Positions 36,801-45,271 are shown, counted from the first letter of the stretch. The stretch: 64,000 nt of DNA from Terriglobia bacterium (GCA_020073705.1 JAIQES010000001.1:1-64000); one strand, 5' to 3'. A program made the numbers and translations. The notes: a model not told the origin generated them from the sequence alone.

Positions 36801-37922
36801 TCAGGGGCATGAAGGTTTTGCAGATTGGGCGATTGCCGCACCGGCGATTTTTCGCGTGGCGTTTGAAATGGGAAGGTGGCCGAAGCGTCCGAGTACGGGC
36901 GTGCGCGCTCCGCCGATCCGCGGCAGGCGCGCGACACGGATCAGGAATGGCTCCAGGCGGATTTCGCGGAAGGTTACAGCGTGGCGCGCGGTCTTGAGCG
37001 GCGTCATTTGGCCGCCCGCGGCAACGCCGAATTTCTCGCGCAGGTGATGTGCGAGTTTGGAAGCGGCATCAGCGGTTGTTTCGAGCGCAGGGAATTGCCA
37101 CATTCGTGAAAATAATGCGCCGTCACCGCCGGTTTGCCGCACGAGCAACGTCCGACCGCGCGGGTCCATCAGCACTGCCGCAGCCAGGGTCATTTGCACC
37201 GTTGCGGGCTTTGTTCGCGCGGCGGGCAATTGCCCGGCGATGCCCAGCTTCTGCGCGCGGCACCATCCGGCGACCGGGCACTCTCCGCACCTCGGCGACT
37301 TGGGTGTGCACACTGTCGCGCCCAGCTCCATCATCGCTTGGTTCCAGTCACCCGGCGCGTTTGGAGCAAGCAACTCCTGTGCGGTGGCTCCAAGTTTCCG
37401 CCAAAGTGCAGGCGCGCGCAGATCGCCCCGCACGGCGCCCAGCCGCGCCAGTACGCGCGCCACATTTCCATCGAGCACCGCCAGCCGCTGGCCATAGGCG
37501 ATGCTCAGCACCGCCGCAGCGGTGTAGCGTCCGACGCCCGGCAAGGCAAGCGCTGCATCGTACTCGCGCGGGAAACAGCCGCCGTGGCGCGCAACGATTT
37601 CCTTCGCCGCACGGTGCAAATTCCTCGCACGGCTGTAATACCCGAGGCCTCCCCAATGGCTGAGCACTGCGTCGGCGCGCGCGCGCGCCAGCGCCTGCAC
37701 GTTCGGGAATCGCGCCACGAAACTCTTGTAGTACGGCACGACCGCCGCGACACGCGTCTGCTGCAGCATGATTTCCGAAAGCCAGATGCGGTACGCGTCT
37801 TTCGTTCTTCGCCAGGGAAGATCGCGCTTGCGCACAGCGAACCAGGCAAGCAAGCGGCGCCTGATCTTCCCCATTTCCGGCGCGGACAATGTGACGATCC
37901 TCACGGGCGCATTGTCGCACAC
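36801..37922 (-). CDS. mutY: A/G-specific adenine glycosylase MutY
   Basis: 373 residues. The helix-hairpin-helix glycosylase core reads DLPWRRTKDAYRIWLSEIML and QQTRVAAVVPYY, with LPGVGRYTAAAVLSIAYGQ and the catalytic Asp in VLDGNVARVLARL. A 4Fe-4S loop follows (CTPKSPRCGECPVAGWC), then a C-terminal NUDIX-like 8-oxoG recognition domain (~235-360). It removes A mispaired with 8-oxoguanine. Starts at 37922 or at an internal ATG (37874) are both possible. It sits between the DUF58 and transglutaminase genes, 48 bp after the former. Confidence 0.95.
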   Translation of the reverse strand: MCDNAPVRIVTLSAPEMGKIRRRLLAWFAVRKRDLPWRRTKDAYRIWLSEIMLQQTRVAAVVPYYKSFVARFPNVQALARARADAVLSHWGGLGYYSRARNLHRAAKEIVARHGGCFPREYDAALALPGVGRYTAAAVLSIAYGQRLAVLDGNVARVLARLGAVRGDLRAPALWRKLGATAQELLAPNAPGDWNQAMMELGATVCTPKSPRCGECPVAGWCRAQKLGIAGQLPAARTKPATVQMTLAAAVLMDPRGRTLLVRQTGGDGALFSRMWQFPALETTADAASKLAHHLREKFGVAAGGQMTPLKTARHAVTFREIRLEPFLIRVARLPRIGGARTPVLGRFGHLPISNATRKIAGAAIAQSAKPSCP

Positions 37923-37970
37923 TCTTATTTCAAACGGAGATTTCGAGCGGGAAGGGTGCGCCAGGACAAA

Positions 37971-39317
37971 TTACAGCGACGGCACGAACAGGAAGTACGA
38001 GGAACTCCACAGATGGGTGGGAATAGAGCCGCGCGGCTGGCTGGTCAGGACGATCTTGAAAATATCGGGCGCATCGGACAACGAATCGAGGAAGCTGCGA
38101 TCCGGCTGCGGCTTCAGCGGAGCGACGCGCGCCAGATATCGCAGCACGTCGTAGACGATTTCTCCGGCAGTCACCCGAGGCGTCGCAAAACCGGCGGAGC
38201 GGAACTCGAGCACGGAATTGATTTCGTAGAAGTGCCACGCGAGGCCCGCGCAAAGCGCCACGGCGCGCTCGAACCGCTCCGCGGCCTGCCGGAAGTTTTC
38301 CTCGCGCGAATCGGTATAGGGATCGAACGCCAGCATGACGCGCCGTTCATCCTCCCGCGCATACTCGCGCACTTGCAGGGTGCCGGTTCTTGCCGAGGCT
38401 TTCCAGTCCACATGGCGGGCGCTTTCGTTGAATCGATAGTCGCGGATCGCATAGAGGTCGTGCCCGCGCCCGCGCTGGTAACTTTCCAGTTCACCGCTCA
38501 CCAGCGGCAGAATTTCATAAAATTCCTCGGTCGGCTGGACGGGAGGGTAAACCAGGGCTTCGATTTCCGAATCCACGCGTCGCGTTTTTTGGAGAAAGCC
38601 AAACGGAAATTTAGTGCGCAACCCGAGCGCGTCCTGCCGGTAGACGCCGCGCCGGGGAAATGTCAGCTCGACGTTTTGCCGCACGGTCTGTTGATGCGGA
38701 ACGTGCGGGAAGTAGATCGGGCGGGCAAGAATGTTCGGCGTGGTCTTCGCAGTGGTTCGTTTTTTCGCTTGTGGTTTTTCCTCGCTCACGAGCGACACCG
38801 AAAATGACGGCATGGTCTGTTTCGTGTTGTGGAGCTCTGCGATTGCCATGACCGGCCGTCCGGCGAAGATGTGCTCGGGCAGTTCGAGCCGGACGTCGAT
38901 TCCGCTGAGCACCAGGCGCGAAAGCAAGCCTGAAATCAGCACGCCCCCGAGCAGGCACCCCAGGATCATGAACAGCAGGTTGTTTCCCGTGTTGAGTGCG
39001 GCCAGCGCGACCACGAAAATGCCGCCGAGATAAACCATGCCCTCGCGCGTCAGCTTATAGTCAATTTGGTAGGAGAGCCACCGCAGCGGAGTCCGCCGCG
39101 CCAGCACCGGCACAATCGTCAGCGCCACCCAGCCCGCCAGCGCCAGGGCCGCCAGCGCCGAGATGCCGGCTACCAGGAGATTTCCCTCTTCGGCAGCGGC
39201 CCCGGAATAGAGCGCCAGAAACAGCGCCGCCGCAAGCGCCACCATCGCGATGGCGAAGCTGCGCCAGCCGGGCCGGTCGAGGCCATGCCGCCACCGCGCG
39301 AGGATTTCATAGTTCAT
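37971..39317 (-). CDS. DUF58 (vWA-like) protein of the MoxR system
   Basis: 448 residues. Two membrane helices near the N-terminus (~20-75, and another pair ~105-140) are followed by a DUF58 block: GRGHDLYAIRDYRFNESARH then VDWKASARTGTLQVREYARE, preceding a vWA-like fold (RRVMLAFDPYTDS) with a partial MIDAS. DUF58 proteins pair with MoxR AAA+ ATPases that remodel them or their partners. Its ATG overlaps the moxR stop by one base (TGATG), strong evidence for coupled expression. Confidence 0.9.
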   Translation of the reverse strand: MNYEILARWRHGLDRPGWRSFAIAMVALAAALFLALYSGAAAEEGNLLVAGISALAALALAGWVALTIVPVLARRTPLRWLSYQIDYKLTREGMVYLGGIFVVALAALNTGNNLLFMILGCLLGGVLISGLLSRLVLSGIDVRLELPEHIFAGRPVMAIAELHNTKQTMPSFSVSLVSEEKPQAKKRTTAKTTPNILARPIYFPHVPHQQTVRQNVELTFPRRGVYRQDALGLRTKFPFGFLQKTRRVDSEIEALVYPPVQPTEEFYEILPLVSGELESYQRGRGHDLYAIRDYRFNESARHVDWKASARTGTLQVREYAREDERRVMLAFDPYTDSREENFRQAAERFERAVALCAGLAWHFYEINSVLEFRSAGFATPRVTAGEIVYDVLRYLARVAPLKPQPDRSFLDSLSDAPDIFKIVLTSQPRGSIPTHLWSSSYFLFVPSL

Positions 39318-40267
39318 CAGAGCGGGACGCGCGTGGAATCGATGATTTCGCGAAGAATCGCTTCGACCTGCGCCGATTTTTTCTGCGTGGTCGCGTAACG
39401 CGTGTTGACCACCACGCGGTGCGCGAACACCGGCGTGATGAGCTGTTTGAAGTCGTCCGGCGTGCAGTATTCGCGGCCTTCGAGAAAGGCCCGCGCCTGC
39501 GCCGCGCGTTGCAGCATCAGCAGGCCGCGCGGGCTCACGCCGAGAGCGAGCTGCTCGCTGCGGCGCGTGCGCCCGACGATATCGATGGCGTAGTCCCGCA
39601 AGCTGTCGTCCACGCGCACCCGCTCGACCGCGCGCTGCATCATTTCGACGTCGTTTGCTTCCATGACGGCGGAAACTTCCGACGCCGCATCCCGTCCGCC
39701 CGTGTGCTGCCGCATGATCTCCCGTTCGCTTTCGCGCGACGGATATCCCATGCCGATGCGCAGCAAGAACCGGTCGAGCTGGGATTCGGGCAGCGGGTAT
39801 GTGCCGTGGTGCTCGACGGGGTTTTGCGTCGCGAGCACCATGAACGGCTGCGGCAGCTTGTGCGTGTGGTTGTCCACCGTCACCTGCGCCTCGTTCATGG
39901 CTTCCAGCAGCGCCGACTGCGTCTTCGGCGTCGTGCGGTTGATTTCATCCGCCAGAACGATGTTGGCGAAAATCGGGCCGGGCTTGAAATCGAATCGCTG
40001 CTCGATCTGATTGAACACGCTGGTGCCAATCACATCGGAAGGCAGCAGGTCCGAAGTGAACTGGATGCGCTGGAATGAGCAGTGGAAGGAGTTCGCCAGG
40101 GCCTGCGCCAGCGTCGTCTTCCCCACGCCGGGGACGTCCTCGATGAGCAGGTGGCCCCTGGCGAGCAGAGCCACAATCGAGAGCCGGATGACTTCGTCCT
40201 TGCCGCGAATGACGCGCGCAATCGAATTCTGCAACTGCGAAATTTGGCTGGCTGTGGCCGTGGTCAT
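39317..40267 (-). CDS. MoxR-family AAA+ ATPase
   Basis: 316 residues: Walker A EDVPGVGKTTLAQALANS, Walker B IVLADEINRTTPKTQSALLE, sensor I LATQNPVEHHGTYPLPE and the arginine-finger segment SQLDRFLLRIGMGYP. MoxR ATPases act as chaperones for maturation of periplasmic or membrane complexes, here with the DUF58 and transglutaminase proteins. The ATG at 40267 has GGGA upstream; any longer frame would read through the tRNA gene and is an artefact. It is the first gene of the long minus-strand run. Confidence 0.95.
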   Translation of the reverse strand: MTTATASQISQLQNSIARVIRGKDEVIRLSIVALLARGHLLIEDVPGVGKTTLAQALANSFHCSFQRIQFTSDLLPSDVIGTSVFNQIEQRFDFKPGPIFANIVLADEINRTTPKTQSALLEAMNEAQVTVDNHTHKLPQPFMVLATQNPVEHHGTYPLPESQLDRFLLRIGMGYPSRESEREIMRQHTGGRDAASEVSAVMEANDVEMMQRAVERVRVDDSLRDYAIDIVGRTRRSEQLALGVSPRGLLMLQRAAQARAFLEGREYCTPDDFKQLITPVFAHRVVVNTRYATTQKKSAQVEAILREIIDSTRVPL

Positions 40268-40314
40268 TGGTTGAAAATCCCTGGCGCTTCTGCTACAAAC
40301 AAACGTTGGTTCGT

Positions 40315-40390
40315 GGGCGATTAGCTCAGTGGTTAGAGCGCTCCCCTCACACGGGAGAGGTCCAAGGTTCAAGTCCTTGATCGCCCACCA
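40315..40390 (+). tRNA. tRNA-Val (anticodon CAC)
   Basis: The acceptor stem GGGCGAT pairs with ATCGCCC, followed by discriminator A and an encoded CCA. The D-arm is GCTCAGTGGTTAGAGC. The anticodon stem CTCCC/GGGAG closes the loop CTCACAC with anticodon CAC at 40348-40350. The T-arm contains GGTTCAAGTCC. It reads GUG valine codons, which are abundant in this GC-rich genome. It is transcribed opposite to moxR. tRNA genes are common integration sites, but no repeat of its 3' end was found near the restriction-modification genes downstream. Confidence 0.97.
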
Positions 40391-40472
40391 AAGCTGCCGC
40401 GCCCGCATCCGGCAGAGGGAAGCATGAGCGTGCCGGCGGCAAACGCCAACAGCCATTCTAAAGGAATTCCAG

Positions 40473-40946
40473 GTGGCATCGACTCTCCGATTTCTTCAGT
40501 TTTTCTCATTAGGCACCTGGGTTGGCAGCATTCTTTACTTTAGTTTTGTGGTCGCACCAGGCGCTTTTTCCGTTTTGCCTAACAGCGACCTGGCCGGAGC
40601 GCTCGTCGGACACACGCTGTCCAAGCTGCACATCATGGGAATCGTTGCCGGGTGTATTTATCTGATCGCGACCGCGGCAGCCGAAAAAACCCTCGGAGCG
40701 CTAGCGCGTCCCGCGGCGCTACTGGTTTTTGCCATGATTGTGTTCACGATGGCTTCGCAATACGGTGTGATCGCACGAATGGACGTGCTGCGCCTGCAAA
40801 TGGGTTCGGTGGAGGCCACGCCTGCCGGGAACCCCCTGCGCGTCGCATTCGATCGCCTGCATCAGTACTCGGTCTGGCTCGAAAGCGCCGTGCTCCTTTC
40901 CGGCCTCGCCGCCCTTTTCCTTACCGCGTGGCAAAAAAATCTATGA
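40473..40946 (+). CDS. DUF4149-type membrane protein
   Basis: 157 residues, four membrane helices. The first block (FLQFFSLGTWVGSILYFSFV then VAPGAF) and FDRLHQYSVWLESAVLLSGL match the DUF4149 pattern of small inner-membrane proteins without an assigned role. It starts at a GTG with AAAGGA seven bases upstream. It lies between tRNA-Val and the restriction-modification pair but has the codon use of the chromosome, so it is probably a resident gene. Confidence 0.8.
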   Translation: MASTLRFLQFFSLGTWVGSILYFSFVVAPGAFSVLPNSDLAGALVGHTLSKLHIMGIVAGCIYLIATAAAEKTLGALARPAALLVFAMIVFTMASQYGVIARMDVLRLQMGSVEATPAGNPLRVAFDRLHQYSVWLESAVLLSGLAALFLTAWQKNL

Positions 40947-41031
40947 GCCGTATTTGCAGTCCAAGAAACTTGACGGGGAACGTGGATTGCGGTCTCATGC
41001 ACTAGACATAAGTGTTCGAGTTCAAACCCAG

Positions 41032-42045
41032 ATGAATGTGGCTGCTAAAAGGAAGAAATACACCCGCTTCGCACTCAACGAGAGTGAAGAGCTGTCTCGT
41101 TACATCCCAAAGGAATTTGCAAAGATAGACAATCCACAGACGGCCATTCCCCGCATCGCCAAAGATCCGTATGCGATTCGGCTAATCGAAACGGCAGTTC
41201 AGCACGTTCCAACAACACATTCTCTATATTTGAGTGATGCAAGGAATATGAAAGCTCTTCAGCGAGAGAGCGTTCATCTAGTGCTCACATCTCCTCCATA
41301 TTGGACCCTAAAAGAGTATCGCGACTCAAAAGGCCAATTGGGGCATGTCGAAGATTATGACCAATTTCTTAACGAGTTAGATAAAGTCTGGGCGCAGTGT
41401 TTTCGGGCGCTTGTTCCGGGTGGCAGGCTGATTTGCGTCGTTGGAGATGTTTGCCTATCACGAAGGGAGAATGGCGGTCGGCACACAGTTGTGCCTCTGC
41501 ACGCCTCTATACAGGAACGTTGCCGCAGACTTGGTTTCGATAACTTGGCTCCGATCATCTGGCATAAGATTGCGAATGCTGCATACGAAGTAGAAAACGG
41601 TTCCGGATTTCTGGGTAAGCCTTATGAGCCGAATGCCGTCATTAAGAATGACATCGAATTCATCTTGATGGAACGCAAATCGGGTGGATACCGAGCCCCT
41701 GATATTTCGACCAAAGTGTTAAGCGTGATTTCTGCAGAAAACCACAAGAAATGGTTCCAACAGATTTGGGCCGGGGTCACTGGTGCCTCCACGAAGCAAC
41801 ATCCTGCACCTTATCCAATCGAATTGGCAGAAAGGCTCGTGCGAATGTTCAGTTTTGTCGGTGACACGGTGCTAGACCCTTTCATGGGAACAGGCACTTC
41901 GACTGTGGCGGCCGCGCAGTGGGGCAGAAATAGCATAGGGTTCGAGATTGATTCCCATTACTTTAAGTTGGCCCAGAAGCGGATTGCGGAAGATACATCT
42001 TCTCTATTCAGTGTAGCGACCGTGCTTTCTAACTTGGGAGACTAA
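41032..42045 (+). CDS. DNA amino-methyltransferase of a type II R-M system (beta-class, SPPYW)
   Basis: 337 residues. Catalytic motif IV is TSPPYW (86-91), and the SAM-binding motif I DPFMGTGTS (~282-290) comes after it. The order IV...I is that of beta-class amino-methyltransferases. SPPYW is typical of N4-cytosine methylation, though some adenine enzymes also have it. It should protect the target of the nuclease encoded eight bases downstream. The ATG at 41032 is chosen since the preceding frame looks non-coding. G+C is clearly lower than in neighbouring genes, a sign of horizontal transfer. Confidence 0.88.
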   Translation: MNVAAKRKKYTRFALNESEELSRYIPKEFAKIDNPQTAIPRIAKDPYAIRLIETAVQHVPTTHSLYLSDARNMKALQRESVHLVLTSPPYWTLKEYRDSKGQLGHVEDYDQFLNELDKVWAQCFRALVPGGRLICVVGDVCLSRRENGGRHTVVPLHASIQERCRRLGFDNLAPIIWHKIANAAYEVENGSGFLGKPYEPNAVIKNDIEFILMERKSGGYRAPDISTKVLSVISAENHKKWFQQIWAGVTGASTKQHPAPYPIELAERLVRMFSFVGDTVLDPFMGTGTSTVAAAQWGRNSIGFEIDSHYFKLAQKRIAEDTSSLFSVATVLSNLGD

Positions 42046-42053
42046 CTTCTAAT

Positions 42054-42794
42054 ATGCCGCTGCATCCTGACCTCGAGAGAGACCTCCGGCTCGCAATCAA
42101 ACATTTCTGGACAACTCGCAAGAAGCAGGCGAGAAAGCAGGGCAGTAAGACGGGTGCAAGAGACGCTGGAGCCCGAACCGCGGTGACCGGCGGGCGTCAA
42201 ATGGACGGATTCGTCCGAATGATTAGGGATTATTTGTGCAAGAACGGCTTTCCAAAAGCACAGGTGTTTTGCAATGAGGCAGTGGAGCTACCAGGCTGGT
42301 ATCGACCAGAGAAAAAATGGGATTTGCTTGTGGTCGCGGATGGTCAACTTCTGGCAGGCATTGAATTCAAATCGCAAGTTGGTTCTTTCGGTAACAACTA
42401 CAACAATCGAACCGAGGAAGCCATCGGAAGCGCAACTGATGTCTGGGCAGCCTATCGAGAGGGTGCGTTCAAGCCATCTGCAAGGCCATGGCTGGGCTAT
42501 ATGATGCTATTGGAAGAAGCCCCTGGATCAATGCGACCGGTGAAAGCGCGTGAACCACATTTCAAGGTCTTCCCTGAGTTTCAAGATGCTTCCTACAGCA
42601 AGCGGTACGAGATATTACTGACAAAACTGGTTCGCGAAAGGCTGTACGATTCAGCGTGCTTGCTCTTATCGAACGCAGAAAAAGGAATCCACGGATATTC
42701 CCGCGAACCTGCCCCCGAACTCAGTTTCCAGAACTTCATCGCCTCTCTGCTCGCCCGTACACTTTCTGTTTCCAAGACTGGAAATTCAAATTAA
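42054..42794 (+). CDS. Type II restriction endonuclease, PaeR7I/XhoI-like
   Basis: 246 residues, the length of PaeR7I. Family blocks are visible: AVTGGRQMDGFVRMIRDYL, ELPGWYRPEKKWDLLVV, the catalytic IEFKSQVGSFGNNYNNRTEE (PD-(D/E)xK: the Asp of KKWDLLVV and the E-x-K of EFK), and PHFKVFPEFQDASYSKRYEIL. PaeR7I and XhoI cut CTCGAG, so that is the predicted target. It pairs with the methyltransferase eight bases upstream. It is AT-richer than the surroundings. The gene itself contains a CTCGAG (42072-42077), and the site occurs elsewhere in the window, so protection would be needed. Confidence 0.88.
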   Translation: MPLHPDLERDLRLAIKHFWTTRKKQARKQGSKTGARDAGARTAVTGGRQMDGFVRMIRDYLCKNGFPKAQVFCNEAVELPGWYRPEKKWDLLVVADGQLLAGIEFKSQVGSFGNNYNNRTEEAIGSATDVWAAYREGAFKPSARPWLGYMMLLEEAPGSMRPVKAREPHFKVFPEFQDASYSKRYEILLTKLVRERLYDSACLLLSNAEKGIHGYSREPAPELSFQNFIASLLARTLSVSKTGNSN

Positions 42795-42886
42795 GAGGCT
42801 ACTTTTTCGAACGTTTGGGTAGCTTTGCCAGTCAAGAGGCCGGCCGTGAGGCGCGACGCGCATGGGTATGCTACGATTTGCACCCT

Positions 42887-43963
42887 ATGCAAACTGGGAT
42901 CATTGGGCTTCCTCAAGTCGGCAAGACTACGCTCTTCAAGATTCTGACTCGCGCACATCTGGACGAGAAGGCGGCGCGCGCGGCCACGCACGTCGGCGTG
43001 GCACGAGTGCCCGAGCCGCGGCTCGCACAGTTGGCCGCGCTCTACCATCCGAAGAAGATCACCTATGCCACGGTCGAGTACGTTGACGTCGGCGGGATGG
43101 TGAAGGACCGCACGAAGGATTCCGCCGTGCTTGCGCCGCTGCGCGAAGTGGATGCGCTGGCCCACGTGCTGCGCGTGTTTGACGACCCGGCCGTGCCGCA
43201 TTCGGCGGGCTCGATCGATCCGCTGCGCGATGCTGAGGTGCTCGACCTCGAATTGATGCTCTCCGATCTCGATCAAATCACCCGCCGCATCGAACGCGTC
43301 GAAAAAGACCTGAAGAAGAAAAAAGAGCCGATTCTCGAACAGGAGCTGGCTCTGTTGCATCGCTGCAAGACCGCGATCGAATCGGAGAAACCGCTACGCG
43401 AACTCGAATTCAATCCTGAAGAACGCAAGATGATCACCGGCTTTAAGTTCCTGTCGCAAAGGCCGATGCTTTACGTCTTGAATCTGGGTGATGGCGAAGT
43501 CGCCGAACTCGACACAGCCGTCGAGCGCCACAGCCTTTCAAAACTTGTGGGACGTCCAAACACTGCCGTCGTTTCCATCTGCGGCCGCATCGAGGCCGAA
43601 CTGGCCGAACTCGACCCTGCCGAAGCCTCCGAGATGCTTGCCGCGTACGGCCTCAAATCCTCGGGGCTCGACAGGCTGATTCAGGCCACATATCACCTGC
43701 TTGGCCTGACTTCCTTTTTCACCGCGGGCGAGCCCGAAGTGCGCGCCTGGACGATCAAACGCGGCATGAGCGCGCAGAAAGCCGCCGGCGCGATCCACTC
43801 GGATATCGAGCGCGGCTTCATTCGCGCCGAAGTGGTTCGCTGGGATGATCTTCTGGCTGCGGGAAGTGTGCCGGCGGCGCGTGAACGCGGACAGGTGCGC
43901 CTCGAAGGCAAGGAATACATTGTTCAGGAAGGCGATGTGATTTTGTTCCGGCACAGCGGCTGA
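42887..43963 (+). CDS. ychF: Redox-regulated ATPase YchF (Obg-family, OLA1-like)
   Basis: 358 residues: G1 IIGLPQVGKTTLFKILT, a G3-equivalent VEYVDVGGMVKDR, a long coiled coil (RIERVEKDLKKKKEPILEQE), and a C-terminal TGS domain (EVRAWTIKRGMSAQKAAGAI, GKEYIVQEGDVILF). YchF binds ATP in preference to GTP and associates with ribosomes and stress responses. The ATG at 42887 begins the conserved domain. No Shine-Dalgarno sequence is present, but a TATGCT box lies about 16 bases upstream, so a leaderless transcript is possible. The ZIP gene follows after two bases. Confidence 0.94.
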   Translation: MQTGIIGLPQVGKTTLFKILTRAHLDEKAARAATHVGVARVPEPRLAQLAALYHPKKITYATVEYVDVGGMVKDRTKDSAVLAPLREVDALAHVLRVFDDPAVPHSAGSIDPLRDAEVLDLELMLSDLDQITRRIERVEKDLKKKKEPILEQELALLHRCKTAIESEKPLRELEFNPEERKMITGFKFLSQRPMLYVLNLGDGEVAELDTAVERHSLSKLVGRPNTAVVSICGRIEAELAELDPAEASEMLAAYGLKSSGLDRLIQATYHLLGLTSFFTAGEPEVRAWTIKRGMSAQKAAGAIHSDIERGFIRAEVVRWDDLLAAGSVPAARERGQVRLEGKEYIVQEGDVILFRHSG

Positions 43964-43965
43964 CA

Positions 43966-44724
43966 ATGCCGATTGCCCAATCCATCCCCGCCCCCACTTC
44001 TCATATGCTGCTGGCATTGTTGCTTGGCCTGACGGCGGCTGCGGCCAATATCCTCGGCGGATTATTCATCCTGCATCGGGAATGGTCGCGCCAATACTTG
44101 AAATATTTCCTCGCGCTCGGCGCCGGTTTTATGCTGGCCGCGGCCATTCTCGAGATCCTTCCCGAGTCGGTGGTTTTAGCGGGCCAGCGCGCCTATTTCT
44201 TTGTGCTGGTTGGCTACTTCATCGTTCATTTTTTCGAACACAATCTCGCGCCACACTTCCATTTCGGTGAAGAAACACACGTCGAGGCATTTTTGCCGGA
44301 CCACGCCGGGATTTCCGCTTTGCTCGGTCTATCCATTCACACATTTTTTGACGGCGTGGCGATCGCTTCCGGGTTTCTAGTATCCGGCTGGCTGGGCGGA
44401 GTGATTTTCCTGGCCATTGTCCTTCACAAGATTCCCGAAGGCTTTACGGTCGCTTCGGTCATACTCGCCAGCGGACAGAGCCGGCACACGGCGCTTCTGG
44501 CGTCGATTTGGCTGGGCGTTGCGACGGTCGCGGGTGTGTTCCTGATGGGCTTGCTGCATTCCGAGGTGGGCTATGCATTGCCGATTTCGGCGGGTGTCAC
44601 TTTGTACGTGGCTGCGACGGATTTGGTCCCTGAGGTGAACCGCGAGCCCGACACCCGCATGGCCTTGCTCGTATTCTTGGGCGTGGCCTTGATGCTGCTC
44701 CTGGGCAAGCTATTTCACGCATGA
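43966..44724 (+). CDS. ZIP-family metal transporter
   Basis: 252 residues with about eight helices. The two ZIP metal-site helices are clear: SIHTFFDGVAIASG (TM4) and VLHKIPEGFTVASV (TM5). A His-rich cytoplasmic loop (HFFEHNLAPHFHFGEETHVE) lies between TM3 and TM4. It probably imports Zn2+ or another divalent cation across the inner membrane. It starts two bases after the ychF stop and is presumably co-transcribed. Confidence 0.9.
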   Translation: MPIAQSIPAPTSHMLLALLLGLTAAAANILGGLFILHREWSRQYLKYFLALGAGFMLAAAILEILPESVVLAGQRAYFFVLVGYFIVHFFEHNLAPHFHFGEETHVEAFLPDHAGISALLGLSIHTFFDGVAIASGFLVSGWLGGVIFLAIVLHKIPEGFTVASVILASGQSRHTALLASIWLGVATVAGVFLMGLLHSEVGYALPISAGVTLYVAATDLVPEVNREPDTRMALLVFLGVALMLLLGKLFHA

Positions 44725-45057
44725 ATTTAGGAACTGCTCGCAGGGAACTTGAACGTTGCGTGATCTAAGCGAATCAGACCGCCACGCCAAGCTGAACGAC
44801 CCCGACTTCGTCGAGGGCTTGAACACCAGGACCGCAAGACGCTCACCCAACTCGCCCACCTGCACGTCGGCACCGCACCTGATCCGCCGGGGATATAGGA
44901 TGGGGTTGTTTGCTCCGCTCTTGATATTCACTTCGTGGTTCGCTTGAAATTCGCCACAGTTGTAGAATGTCAGGTTATTCCGAGCGGCGGCTTGAATAAC
45001 GCCCCAGAGAACCTTTCGGAACAATTCGGAAGCGATCCCGTAACTGTTTCGCAACAA
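44710..45057 (-). CDS. Doubtful hypothetical protein
   Basis: A 115-residue frame that could start at TTG 45057, without a ribosome site. It overlaps the ZIP end by 15 bases. Only the C-terminal half (RLAVLVFKPSTKSGSFSLAW) has protein-like texture. It may be the remains of a gene or a chance frame; no family recognised. Confidence 0.2.
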   Translation of the reverse strand: MLRNSYGIASELFRKVLWGVIQAAARNNLTFYNCGEFQANHEVNIKSGANNPILYPRRIRCGADVQVGELGERLAVLVFKPSTKSGSFSLAWRSDSLRSRNVQVPCEQFLNSCVK

Positions 45058-45198
45058 TGTTCTAGAACGCCGCGGAAGACGCGGCTCTAAGAATAGTCAT
45101 AATTGGCGCAATACACCCTACCTGTAGTGTTTTTTTTGAAATCTTCTACAAGTCACATGGATTTCCACAACAAAATCTTCTAATGATGGAATTTTTCC
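44725..45198. other. Intergenic stretch before the dcw promoter
   Basis: Beyond the doubtful minus-strand frame, the clearest structure is a hairpin at 45063-45089 (GCCGCG/CGCGGC core with flanking TAGA/TCTA pairs) that may end the ychF-ZIP transcript. It is followed by an AT-rich segment at about 45110-45198 with an eight-T run and two AAATCTTCTA-type copies. This leads into the mraZ promoter. Confidence 0.5.
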
Positions 45199-45226
45199 TT
45201 GACAAGTTTCCGATCCTGACTAGAAT
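45199..45226 (+). promoter_or_regulatory. mraZ/dcw cluster promoter
   Basis: Consensus TTGACA (45199-45204), 16 bases, TAGAAT (45221-45226). The start site would be near 45233, immediately before the MraZ boxes. Confidence 0.85.
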
Positions 45227-45234
45227 CGTGGCAC

Positions 45235-45271
45235 AAAGTGGGACAAAGTGGTTGTAAGTGAAGTTCAGTGG
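45235..45271 (+). promoter_or_regulatory. MraZ-box array
   Basis: Four boxes at exactly 10-bp steps: AAAGTGG (45235), AAAGTGG (45245), TAAGTGA (45255) and TCAGTGG (45265). The AAAGTGG-N3 repeat is the type of site bound by the MraZ regulator, so this is probably the autoregulatory operator just after the transcription start. Confidence 0.8.

Noticed and set aside
36677-36937. N-terminal extension of the transglutaminase gene into the end of mutY
   Set aside because: Low-complexity sequence lacking homologous texture; membrane domain begins just after the ATG at 36676.
40268-40456. N-terminal extension of moxR to 40456
   Set aside because: It would translate the complement of tRNA-Val; the conserved domain starts at 40267.
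40315-42794. tRNA-Val as attachment site of an integrated island carrying the R-M genes
   Set aside because: No integrase gene and no repeat of the tRNA 3' end found after the R-M genes; a chromosomal-style gene lies between.
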